A stretch of DNA of 64,000 bases from Fervidobacterium sp. UBA5837 (GTDB lineage Bacteria; Thermotogota; Thermotogae; Thermotogales; Fervidobacteriaceae), in assembly GCA_002432805.1 (NCBI GenBank), contig DJGV01000016.1:90325-154324 (forward strand). Reading direction: 5' to 3'. Shown here in pieces: positions 53,446-61,585 of the stretch. The notes beneath the pieces are model-generated. The model had not been told where the DNA came from and ran no database searches. It worked only from the letters and a program-made list of their open reading frames with translations. The translations under genes were made by a program, and so were the position numbers. Numbering within the stretch: position 1 is the stretch's first letter; the number at the start of each line of letters is the position of its first letter.

Positions 53446-53568
53446 CTATTCCCCTAAATAATCAATAATTTTATTAACGATCAGCTCTCCTGCACTACCT
53501 TTTCCGTATATGTCTTCTGGATTTTCAATCTGCGCTTTTTCTATTGTTTTATCATATAGATTGTCTTA
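53446..53568 (-). pseudogene. LegG/NeuC-type hydrolysing 2-epimerase, C-terminal relic
   Basis: About 40 codons encode the extreme C-terminus of a NeuC/LegG epimerase: DNLYDKTIEKAQIENPEDIY, GKGSAGELIVNKIIDYLGE. The YGKGSAGE-type nucleotide-binding end is characteristic, and a frame stop occurs directly before the fragment. The enzyme's other ~340 residues are missing, so this step of the pathway is lost at this site. Its TAG precedes the GT ATG by one base. Confidence 0.72.
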
Positions 53569-53603
53569 ATTGTAGAGAACTCCCTCTAACATATTTTATA
53601 AAC

Positions 53604-53757
53604 TTTATGGGATAACAGAAAAATTAAAAAGTCTTCTTTTCCATGATAAACCTTTTGCACCATGTACCCAAATCAAAATTGGTTCATTAATTTTTTTATG
53701 AAATTTTCAAATAGATCTCGGTGGAAAAAATGAATTAATATTAAATCAGGTTTCATA
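53604..53757 (-). pseudogene. Glycosyltransferase relic with frameshift
   Basis: Starting at the ATG at 53757, MKPDLILIHFFHRDLFENFIK reads as the N-domain of a GT4 enzyme. After one base of shift in an A-run it continues INEPILIWVHGAKGLSWKRR and LFNFSVIP to a stop. The interval 53758-53983 is A+T-rich, with no recognisable content. This fragment and the LegG tail are remnants of the region deleted between wecB's regulator and the legB operon. Confidence 0.6.
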
Positions 53758-53983
53758 GAATAATACTTTTCAAGAATACAATTTTAATTACAATTAAGAA
53801 CTTTTATATTATTAAAATAGTAGTAATTATTTTTTATTGCTCTTTTATTATAAATTCACTCCCATTTGCCAATTTTCATATAACTCGAATCTTTTTTGAA
53901 CAAAATTTATTATTATATAAATTGTTTTCTCATAGAAGATTTAACATTTTAATTTTCTACATAATTTTTTACATCTTCTGCAT

Positions 53984-54493
53984 TCATATCTCTTCTACCT
54001 TCCCCAACAAAAACTTGCTATTGAAATCTTTCAGCTTGTCTTTATCTTCTATGTCCCAGTACAGAATTATTTTAGTTTTATCTATCTTGTTTATATCGGT
54101 TTCAGTTATATAATCAACGTTTAACTCTTTTAATATACCTTCGATTATTTCTTTCATTTCTCTGTCTTGTCCAAATAGAATATATGTTCTATTTCTTCCA
54201 TAAACTCGCATTATTCTTTCTATGTTTTCTTTGATAATCAATGTTTTATTGTAATATCTTTTTATGTACTCTATCGTTTTTTCGCTTTTTTCTTTGAACC
54301 CTTCTGGGGTTAATATGTATCTAAAGCTCTTACTGTTCAACCTTTCTAATTTGACAAAACCTTTTTTGATAAACTTTTTCAGAAGTAGGTTCACCATTCC
54401 CAAAGACAGTCCTGTCTTTTCTGAAAGCTCTCTTTGAGTTATATCAGAATTCTTTTCCAATTCTTCTAAAATGAGTACTTCAACATCCTGCAT
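53984..54493 (-). CDS. Winged-helix (MarR-like) regulator of the glycan locus
   Basis: This 169-aa protein has an N-terminal winged helix-turn-helix (VEVLILEELEKNSDITQREL, SEKTGLSLGMVNLLLKKF, IKKGFVKLERLNSKSFRYIL) of the kind called EPS-associated MarR-type regulators. The C-terminal half has a Rossmann-like pattern (RTYILFGQDREMKEIIEGIL, KIILYWDIED) that may bind a ligand. ATG at 54493 sits nine bases after AAGGTG. It lies between wecB (upstream) and the LegG relic and is read in the same direction; control of the glycan genes is inferred from location. Confidence 0.7.
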   Translation of the reverse strand: MQDVEVLILEELEKNSDITQRELSEKTGLSLGMVNLLLKKFIKKGFVKLERLNSKSFRYILTPEGFKEKSEKTIEYIKRYYNKTLIIKENIERIMRVYGRNRTYILFGQDREMKEIIEGILKELNVDYITETDINKIDKTKIILYWDIEDKDKLKDFNSKFLLGKVEEI

Positions 54494-54650
54494 CTTTTTC
54501 AACACCTTTTTGTATGTTCAATTTTTGAACGATTGAATATATTTTATCACATAAATATATTTTTTGTTAATTATAAACTTTTTACTAAAATTATATATTT
54601 TCAGCAAAACGTTTTGAAAGATTCTTTCATTTTGAATATGTCTATACTGC

Positions 54651-55712
54651 TTAACACTTTATCAACCCAGCAATCTTTTCCCCTGCATTTCCATCACCGT
54701 ATATATTTTCTGTTTTTGGATCTATTTCGTTGTTGATTATATAATTCATCTTATTTTCAATTTCATCGGCTTTACTTAGTATATTCCATCCTGCATCTGT
54801 TAATTCTCTCCAACCTGTATCTGGCATAACAACTATCGCCCTTTTCCCTGCAAAGTACGCTTCTTTCTGTAATCCTCCACTATCTGTTATAACAAAAAGG
54901 CTTTTTTGAATTAGCCCCATCATACTTAAATAATCAAGAGGTTCTATCATTAAAATGTTTTTTGTGTACTGTTCTAAATCAAATTCTTCTATTCGTTTCT
55001 TTGTTCTTGGATGTATGGGAAATACAACTTTTATCTCTTTTGATATTTTGTCCAACTCTTTCAATATAGCTTTTAAATTTGATTTGTTATCTGTATTGAA
55101 GTCTCTGTGTATTGTGGTTACTACATATTTATTTTCTTCTAAGCTGAATTTGTTGATAATCGTTTCATCAAAGTATGGTTTCACCTTTAAGAAAAGATCA
55201 TACATTATATCTCCTGTAAAATATACTCCTTTGGTGATGTTTTCTTCTTTTAGGTTATTCATAGCTAATTTAGATGGACAGAATAGGTATCTTGATACAT
55301 GGTCTGTTAGTACTCTATTTATCTCTTCTGGCATATCCTTTGGTTCTTGCCTTATACCTGCTTCTACATGTGCAACTGGGATTTTTAACTTTGAGCCAAC
55401 TAATGCCCCGGCTAAGGTAGTGTTTGTGTCTCCGTACACGAGTATAATATCAGGGCGTTCTCTTAATACTACCTTTTCAAATTCAATCATTGTTTTGCCA
55501 GTCATTTCTGCATGTGTGCCAGAACCTATTCCTAAATTGTAATCAGCTTTTTTTATATTTAACACTTTGAAAAATACATCAGACATATTAAAATCATAGT
55601 GCTGACCAGAATGAACCAGGATTTCTTCTATTCCTTCTTTCTCAAATTCTTGATTCAAAATTGCTTCTTTAATTATTTGAGGTCGAGCACCTATTAGACT
55701 GATTAGTTTCAT
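54651..55712 (-). CDS. wecB: UDP-N-acetylglucosamine 2-epimerase (non-hydrolysing)
   Basis: WecB reversibly converts UDP-GlcNAc to UDP-ManNAc. Signature segments: LISLIGARPQIIKEAILNQE, LVHSGQHYDFNMSDVFF, ILVYGDTNTTLAGALVGSKL, VAHVEAGIRQEPKDMPEEIN, TTIHRDFNTD, IHPRTKKRIEEF, the C-domain TDSGGLQKEAYFAGKRAIVV and terminal GDGNAGEKIAGLI. Catalytic Asp/Glu/His positions are all present; at 353 aa it is full length. Its ATG overlaps the stop of the chimeric GT gene upstream (ATGA). UDP-ManNAc would feed a surface polymer. Confidence 0.92.
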   Translation of the reverse strand: MKLISLIGARPQIIKEAILNQEFEKEGIEEILVHSGQHYDFNMSDVFFKVLNIKKADYNLGIGSGTHAEMTGKTMIEFEKVVLRERPDIILVYGDTNTTLAGALVGSKLKIPVAHVEAGIRQEPKDMPEEINRVLTDHVSRYLFCPSKLAMNNLKEENITKGVYFTGDIMYDLFLKVKPYFDETIINKFSLEENKYVVTTIHRDFNTDNKSNLKAILKELDKISKEIKVVFPIHPRTKKRIEEFDLEQYTKNILMIEPLDYLSMMGLIQKSLFVITDSGGLQKEAYFAGKRAIVVMPDTGWRELTDAGWNILSKADEIENKMNYIINNEIDPKTENIYGDGNAGEKIAGLIKC

Positions 55713-56224
55713 GTATTTGGTTTCCTTTCTTTTAATTTTCCTAATTCTTTTATTTTTTCAATAACAGGTTTCATTTTAGCATCCCAACTCAAATTTTCTT
55801 CTGCATACTTTCGCATTTCTATTGAATAGTTTGGGTGTTCCTTGATTAAGTTTTCATACCATTTGATGACTTGACTAACATCAACAGGGGTGTCGTCTTT
55901 TGATATTCTATGGACAAAAGGGAAAGTTTCGGGAAAGTCCCAATCTTCATATGCAATAACAAAAGGGATTCCTCTTGCACAGTATTCTCTTGCTTTTAAA
56001 GGAGATCCACCAGTTAAACCTGTCCTATGAAATCCTAAACTACCAAAAGCTATATCACACTCATCAACAACTTTATCCAAATCTTCTCCTTCTTCTACAA
56101 CCATTCCTCCATCTCCAATAGCTTCAGATATTCCTCCGTTACTACTTCCAACTACAGGAACTCCGCAAGCTTGAGCCTCTATAATTACTGCTCCAAACCC
56201 TTCATTTCTACTTGGCAATATCAT
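55709..56224 (-). pseudogene. Chimeric C-terminal glycosyltransferase fragment
   Basis: The 171 codons join pieces of two GT4 enzymes. Residues 1-53 are the donor-binding C-domain of one (ILPSRNEGFGAVIIEAQACG with its E-x7-E, VPVVGSSNGGISEAIGDGGM). Residues ~54-171 repeat the equivalent zone of another (VDECDIAFGSLGFHRTGLTG, GSPLKAREYCARGIPFVIAY, with a C-terminal helix). The start codon is immediately preceded by the 76-bp repeat, which on this strand encodes an N-domain segment of a third GT. It is unlikely to be functional although the frame is open. It stays coupled to wecB. Confidence 0.78.
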
Positions 56225-56300
56225 AGTGCATTACTTACAAATATGACTTTGCCTGCGCTTTCTAAAACATCGTTGTATAACTCTTTGTTGTTTGGCATTC
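56225..56300. repeat. 76-bp direct repeat, copy 2
   Basis: This is 75/76 identical to 47745-47820. It is joined directly to the chimeric GT fragment and truncated on the right at 56300, where it meets unrelated DNA. Confidence 0.95.
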
Positions 56301-56691
56301 ATTTTCTGGATACGGAAATAAATTAGTAATAACAAGTATTTTCACTAAATAATCAGCTCCATACTATTTTCCTCTCAAATAACTTCGATATAACTATTAT
56401 AACCTAATTCAAGTTATTTTAAAAGTCAATTCAATTTCTAAAAGCTCTTTTAATAATACCAGAGAATTTTAAAAAAATCAAAAGAAACACTATATGAAAA
56501 ATTAAGGCAGAACTGTATGAAATTTTCAGACAAAACTGTGTGAAAAAATATGACATTATATAATACATGATACAAAAATATATATTATTTTCAAAAAAGT
56601 TTAAATTAGCAAAAACAGACAAATACTTTGTGTATATTAATCATAGGGAAAGAAAATATCTTACACAAAAAACTATGAAGTAATACCATGA

Positions 56692-56823
56692 ACATCTATG
56701 AGCTCCTATTCAAGACTAACAGAAATCATGCCAAAACAAAGAATAATCCATTTAGGAGAAGAAGACTACCGAATAAAAAAGCGAGAAGAAAAACTTGGCA
56801 AACACTTCAAAGCTAGACTTTAA
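56692..56823 (+). pseudogene. DnaC-like helicase-loader, extreme C-terminal relic
   Basis: Reads SYSRLTEIMPKQRIIHLGEE, DYRIKKREEKLG and a stop at 56823, matching the end of DnaC-type loaders (arginine-finger SRL, final DYR..K). A stop at 56689 closes the frame upstream. It overlaps in content with the relic at 35950 (TASRLTELIPQQAIIYL), so the two come from different loader copies, not one split gene. Confidence 0.55.
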
Positions 56824-56900
56824 CAATTACGGTTTTCACGAGCTACACGCGCGTCTCCTGGTTTTAAATCCGTTTTCAACAATCAATTCATTTTAAATTC

Positions 56901-56926
56901 AAAAAAAGACGCTCGTATAGAGCGTC
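56901..56926 (-). terminator. Intrinsic terminator reading left
   Basis: GACGCTC (56908-56914) pairs with GAGCGTC (56920-56926), loop GTATA, with seven A residues before it (T-run on the minus strand). It could end transcripts from the flippase operon at 57481. Confidence 0.75.
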
Positions 56927-57480
56927 TCTACAACTATCAATCAACGTAGTTTATAGTAGGTTTTCGAAATCACAAATTACCCCCAAAAAACCAATTATAA
57001 TACTTGTCCTTTTCGTATACCTCATATAACAACACCAAATGAATAAAAAACAACTCTATCTTTCTAAGTAGTTACCTATCAATAGGCAATTAAAGCCCAT
57101 TAAACCCTTAAACAACCTTGCAATAAATCAATCTCTTCAAAAAAGGGGAATTGAAACCAACAACACTGTCAAAAGAGATGCACTTGCTAATCGAAAAGCG
57201 TATTAAAAAAGTATCACACAAGGATAGAGTAAAAGTTCGGTGCATTTTTCAATTAATATTGTCTGTCGCCCAATGTTTAGAGAAGAAAAATGTTTGATAT
57301 ACTTTGTTAGTAATAATAGGAGAATACGAAAAACCCAAAAAATAAATAAAAACCACAATCTTTGAATGGCGTAATTTTGTATAAATCTTATTATCAAAAC
57401 CGATTAATTTTGCATAACGCTTTTTAAAAGCTTTAAGTATCAAAATCAATGGTTGGATAAAAGCATTTAAACTATAAAGT

Positions 57481-58902
57481 TTATTTTGCCCTCAACTCAG
57501 CTAACAAATTCATACCAAAATTGTATACCTGCTTTATATACTTTCTCTGAATGAACAACATTGCCAAAATCAAAATAGTCTCAACAATGAAAAATGTTAT
57601 CATATTGGTTATGGTATATAATCCTAATATTTGTATTCCAATTAGAATAATTGAGAGAATAAGGTTTTTCCAATCTATTTTTATTTTTACAAATTTCTTT
57701 GTATCAAATATTCTTAGAAACCACATTGTCAAATAAGCTAACATTGTAGAGAAAGCAGCCGCTTGAATTCCCCATATAGGAATTAACAACAAATTTATTA
57801 CAATGTTTACTATAGCTCCATACACGGAGGTTGTAAATGCTCCTTTAGTTTTCTTTGATGCTGTGTAGTTCGTTCCAAAAAAACTTGAAAACGCTTGAAA
57901 TACAGTCCCCACTAAAAGTAATGGAACGTACTTCCATGATTCGTAGAAAGCATCAGCTACAAAAACACTCATTAATGGTTTTAGAATTAGTAAAACAACA
58001 GCAGTAATTAACAGAAGAAATGAGGATAATACACCAAAAATATTTTTATAGAAATTATCGTACCCATCTTTTCCATACTCTTGCATTGCTGATAACTGCC
58101 ATGCCATAAAAAATATGCCGTTTACAAGAGTTATTAAAGAAGGAAATTTATATGAAACTGAATAAATACCTGTTGCATCAAATCCTAAAAAATAAGTTAA
58201 AATATATCTATCTGAAACGTTCATAACCCACCACATCAACCCATTTGGAATTAAAGGTATTGAATAAATGAGCATTGTTTTCATAAACGATTTGTCGAAA
58301 GATTTAAAGTTCAAATATTTAAAAACACTCCCAAATACTAATAAAATAAAAGTACTAATAAAATGGGCTAAAACCATAGAAAGAAAGTAACCATTTAAAC
58401 CCATTTTTAAATAAACTAGAAAAATTATATTAAAAGTAACAAAAGAGGCTGTATAAGCCAAATCAGAAACAACAAAAATTTTTATTTTTCCAAGTCCTCT
58501 AACAAACTGTTTCAAAACACCATTCATCATAGAAAAAAATAATATTAAATAAAAAAATAAAAGATATGTAGAAAAAGGTTCAATCCTTGCAAAAACAGGA
58601 AAAAGAAGTAAAGAGATTAGCATACCAAATAAACAAAGAAGAATGCCATTCATCAAAACGCTTGATGCAGATTTGTTTTCTCTTATATCTACAGAATATC
58701 TAAAAACTGCTTCAACTGCTTGAAATGTAATCAAAGGAATTAACAACGAAATAGTAGTTTGTAGGATATCAAGTTGCCCATACTCACTTGTAGTTAGCAT
58801 TCTTGTGTATAATGGAAGCATGAAAAAAGAAATAGCTTTAGAACCTATATTTCCTATTGCAAATAAGAAAGAATTTTTAATTAACGATTTATACTGATTC
58901 AA
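57481..58902 (-). CDS. Polysaccharide flippase (Wzx/MVF family), second copy
   Basis: This 473-aa membrane protein has about 14 hydrophobic helices and belongs to the oligosaccharide flippase family. N-terminal signature: NSFLFAIGNIGSKAISFFML, PLYTRMLTTSEYGQLDILQT. Later features: IPLIPNGLMWWVMNVSDRYI, YFLGFDATGIYSVSYKFPSL and the C-terminal IWGIQAAAFSTMLAYLTMW. It is not close to the flippase at 44359. Its ATG overlaps the FrhB-family stop (ATGA), so it serves the unit built by the pyruvyl-transferase operon. Confidence 0.88.
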   Translation of the reverse strand: MNQYKSLIKNSFLFAIGNIGSKAISFFMLPLYTRMLTTSEYGQLDILQTTISLLIPLITFQAVEAVFRYSVDIRENKSASSVLMNGILLCLFGMLISLLLFPVFARIEPFSTYLLFFYLILFFSMMNGVLKQFVRGLGKIKIFVVSDLAYTASFVTFNIIFLVYLKMGLNGYFLSMVLAHFISTFILLVFGSVFKYLNFKSFDKSFMKTMLIYSIPLIPNGLMWWVMNVSDRYILTYFLGFDATGIYSVSYKFPSLITLVNGIFFMAWQLSAMQEYGKDGYDNFYKNIFGVLSSFLLLITAVVLLILKPLMSVFVADAFYESWKYVPLLLVGTVFQAFSSFFGTNYTASKKTKGAFTTSVYGAIVNIVINLLLIPIWGIQAAAFSTMLAYLTMWFLRIFDTKKFVKIKIDWKNLILSIILIGIQILGLYTITNMITFFIVETILILAMLFIQRKYIKQVYNFGMNLLAELRAK

Positions 58903-60302
58903 TTATCCTCACCTTTTGAAGATAATTCTCTTTTAATTCTTGAAATGGCTCTAATCACAAAATTTTTTTTGTATAATTTCCTGTATTTTTTAATAAGCGG
59001 ATTTATAATGTCTTCAAATGCCTGAATATTATTTTGATTTATAGCTTTTAGATAAGCATCATGACTAGTCTTAGCCAATTTTAGTCTGTATTCCTGTATC
59101 AAACATCTTTTTTTTGAAATATTCTTACTTGACGGTTTAATACGTTTTTCGGGGTACCATTTGCCTTTTTGTTCAAGTAAAAATAACCTATAACCCAGTT
59201 CCTGTTGACGATGCCTAAAGTTTCCTATCTGTGAGGATATAATATCTTTTGGAGTTAAATTTTGTAAATATATTCTATTTTCTTCATGCGCTTTTTGAAA
59301 TACTTCTAATATTTTTTTATTTCGAATTATAATAATATTTGTCCCGCCAGAATCCTTTACATATTCTGGAAGCCACGCATCACCAAGAGTTACATCAGCA
59401 GTTTCACCTGCAACATCATCACAATAATCACAAGCATTATATTTGAATAATCCCGTTCCCCATGGATCAGAAACCAATTCTTTCATCATTTTAGTATGAA
59501 TAATTTGTTCTCCACCCTTTTCTTCAACCACTTCTAAAGCATAATCACTAGCAGGCTTCCTTTCAACCTTTTTTCTAAAATCGGCATAGACAACATTTTT
59601 AGGTTCTATTCCCATTTTTCTAATTAGATAATCGAGGTAATTTTTACTTTTCAAATGCCCACAAAATAAAGAGATAGTAAAGCCTACTTTTTTGGAAAAC
59701 AAATTATCTTCTTTGGATAATAATCTAATTGCTTTAATAAAACAAGGTATTCCAACAAAAGCATATTTCCCTTGTAGATTTCTCACTTCCTTTATTGTTT
59801 GCGACATTTCTATTGGATAATATCTTGATTTTGTTCCTTCTCTTATTTCTTCTGATGTTTTAGAAATGGCATATTTGAATAGAACATCTTTATCTTTTTT
59901 ATTAGTTTTAACATGTACAACGCCATCTATATAACCCAAGTTTAAAAGTTCTGTAAGCAGCCACGTTGCTACTCCTCCTGAACTTCCTTTTCTTCTAAAG
60001 TCACCTTCTTTAACATATCCGGCAAATGTTTTTAAATAATAACCAATTTTTTCATCATAATTACAATCATTTTTAAACAATTCTTGCCCAATAGTAGATT
60101 CATTATCTTTTGTATTAGCAAAAGGACAAACATTACTTAATTTAGTTAATTCTTCATTGTCAGCTTTTTTTAAATTTGGTTTATACATACCATATTCGTT
60201 TAATTCAATATTTATTTTAGAATTGGGAAATGAAGCACAAACGCCGCATCCTATACAAAAATCGTTTTCAATAACTTTTAATAATTCGTTTTGAGAGTTC
60301 AT
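58899..60302 (-). CDS. FrhB-family (coenzyme F420 hydrogenase/dehydrogenase beta) protein
   Basis: This 467-aa protein has an N-terminal ferredoxin-like region (NDFCIGCGVCASFPNSKINI, then SNVCPF, partial Fe-S Cys set) and the FrhB N- and C-terminal domains: RRKGSSGGVATWLLTELLNL, GTKSRYYPIE, FVGIPCFIKAIRLLSKE, LFCGHLKSKNYLDYLIRK and a second Cys motif CDYCDDVAGETADVTLGDAW. Members in glycan loci are usually found next to polysaccharide pyruvyl transferases, as here (next gene upstream). The reaction is unproven, possibly a flavin- and Fe-S-dependent reduction of a sugar. GAGGTG precedes the ATG. Confidence 0.82.
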   Translation of the reverse strand: MNSQNELLKVIENDFCIGCGVCASFPNSKINIELNEYGMYKPNLKKADNEELTKLSNVCPFANTKDNESTIGQELFKNDCNYDEKIGYYLKTFAGYVKEGDFRRKGSSGGVATWLLTELLNLGYIDGVVHVKTNKKDKDVLFKYAISKTSEEIREGTKSRYYPIEMSQTIKEVRNLQGKYAFVGIPCFIKAIRLLSKEDNLFSKKVGFTISLFCGHLKSKNYLDYLIRKMGIEPKNVVYADFRKKVERKPASDYALEVVEEKGGEQIIHTKMMKELVSDPWGTGLFKYNACDYCDDVAGETADVTLGDAWLPEYVKDSGGTNIIIIRNKKILEVFQKAHEENRIYLQNLTPKDIISSQIGNFRHRQQELGYRLFLLEQKGKWYPEKRIKPSSKNISKKRCLIQEYRLKLAKTSHDAYLKAINQNNIQAFEDIINPLIKKYRKLYKKNFVIRAISRIKRELSSKGEDN

Positions 60303-60332
60303 TTTAACACCTCTTTGGAATGAACCAGATTT

Positions 60333-61460
60333 TTATTTATTTTTTTCGATTTTCATAGCGTTACTCAAAAAATCAAAAGATTTTTCTCTTTCTTTTTCCA
60401 AAATGCCTTTTACATGCGAAAAGTCTATGTTTAATATATCTTTGTTCAAATCTATATCCTTTTCTTCTCTCCCGGATAATTCTGTTAATTCAAGAAGCGT
60501 TTCTATTCTTGAGTACATAGATTTTCCTCCAGTTCTTTCAAAAACGAAAAAAGGAGTTTCCATTAGAATAGAAAATATTGTGCCATGATAGGAATCTGTT
60601 AAAACTAAAGAAGCTGAGTCAATATAATCAATGAATTCAGAAGGATCAGCAATATAGGTTTTTTTATCTTTTAAATCTGCAATACTTACAATTTCTAAAT
60701 TATATTTTTTTGCAATTTGTTTAATCAAAGTTTTTCTTTCAGTTGGTATTTTACCCCAAAAATAACTTATTAGATATTTTGATGAAGGTTTATATGCATG
60801 CACTTTAGATATTTTTAACCATTCATCTTTTGTTAATAATAAAGTAGGATCTACCAAAACTGGGGCATCTCTTCCTGTTAATTGTTTTATTATTTTAGCT
60901 CCTTCCTTTTCTCGTACAGAAATATAAGGGATTGAAGACAACCATTCTTTATACTGTGGTTTTACGTCTTCTGGAATTTCCGATATTCCAAAGCTTGGAG
61001 CATAAGCTATTCTTTTTTCTTCTTCAACGAATTGTAAAGAATAATATTGGTCCATATTATAAGGATGCCATACTTGGTCACTTCCAACAACAAAATAATC
61101 TGTATCTTTAGCAATTTTTCTTAATTCATCAAAGCTGTTTATATGCTTTTCGTTAATATATTTTTGGGCAAATTGTTTAAATTTATTTTCTCTTTGATCA
61201 ATTATACTTTTGTTGATGTAGGAATTAATTTTATTGTTAATTGAATTCAGTGTCTGGGATAAAGTGTATGAAAAAACCTTTTTAATCTTATTAAATGTTT
61301 CAGATGATTGTACAGAAGCTTTCGGTAATATCAAAGTTTCCACTTCTTCGCTGAAATTTTTTATTACCTCCTGCAAAGCGTAGTTTTGAAGTCTATTGCC
61401 ATAGTTGTAGTATCCCTGAAGAGTAATAATGCTTATTCTTTTTATTGCTCTCCTCATCAT
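60333..61460 (-). CDS. Polysaccharide pyruvyl transferase family protein
   Basis: This 375-aa transferase of the CsaB/PssM type adds a pyruvyl ketal from phosphoenolpyruvate to a sugar. Features: ISIITLQGYYNYGNRLQNYA (opening GYYNYGNRLQ), DYFVVGSDQVWHPYNMDQYY, RIAYAPSFGISEIPEDVKPQ, SVREKEGAKIIKQLTG, PVLVDPTLLLTKDEWL and the C-terminal SLVLTDSYHGTIFSILMETP. All are conserved family positions. GGGGGGTGAT precedes the ATG. It is paired with FrhB, which lies 30 bases downstream, and then a flippase, suggesting a pyruvylated or modified repeat unit exported by that flippase. Confidence 0.87.
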   Translation of the reverse strand: MMRRAIKRISIITLQGYYNYGNRLQNYALQEVIKNFSEEVETLILPKASVQSSETFNKIKKVFSYTLSQTLNSINNKINSYINKSIIDQRENKFKQFAQKYINEKHINSFDELRKIAKDTDYFVVGSDQVWHPYNMDQYYSLQFVEEEKRIAYAPSFGISEIPEDVKPQYKEWLSSIPYISVREKEGAKIIKQLTGRDAPVLVDPTLLLTKDEWLKISKVHAYKPSSKYLISYFWGKIPTERKTLIKQIAKKYNLEIVSIADLKDKKTYIADPSEFIDYIDSASLVLTDSYHGTIFSILMETPFFVFERTGGKSMYSRIETLLELTELSGREEKDIDLNKDILNIDFSHVKGILEKEREKSFDFLSNAMKIEKNK

Positions 61461-61585
61461 AAAATCACCCCCCGTATACTATTAATTGATTAACACTTAA
61501 TTTAAAGATACTAAAATACATATTTATTTGATTCCTCTTTTATAAAAACTGGACCTTTGTTATTTCAAAAAAATTATAATTCGAT

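Larger units (their letters stand above)
56301..57480. other. Scar region without intact genes
   Basis: About 1.2 kb contains a DnaC-like tail (56692-56823), a terminator (56901-56926), and the ACCTTGCAATAAATCAAT segment (57114-57131) related to 39700-39717. An open minus-strand stretch (57249-57480) with hydrophobic codons (VVFIYFLGFSYSPIITN) is not recognised. The rest is A+T-rich without visible structure. Confidence 0.55.

Noticed and set aside
57102..57160. Possible CRISPR repeat (segment ending ATTGAAAC)
   Set aside because: Only one copy of that ending is present, with no regular spacing of repeats and spacers and no cas genes in the window.
57203..57449. Two overlapping minus-strand open frames with hydrophobic codons
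   Set aside because: No ribosome site, no family resemblance, and they lie in a scar region; they are more likely chance frames in A+T-rich DNA or unidentifiable debris.
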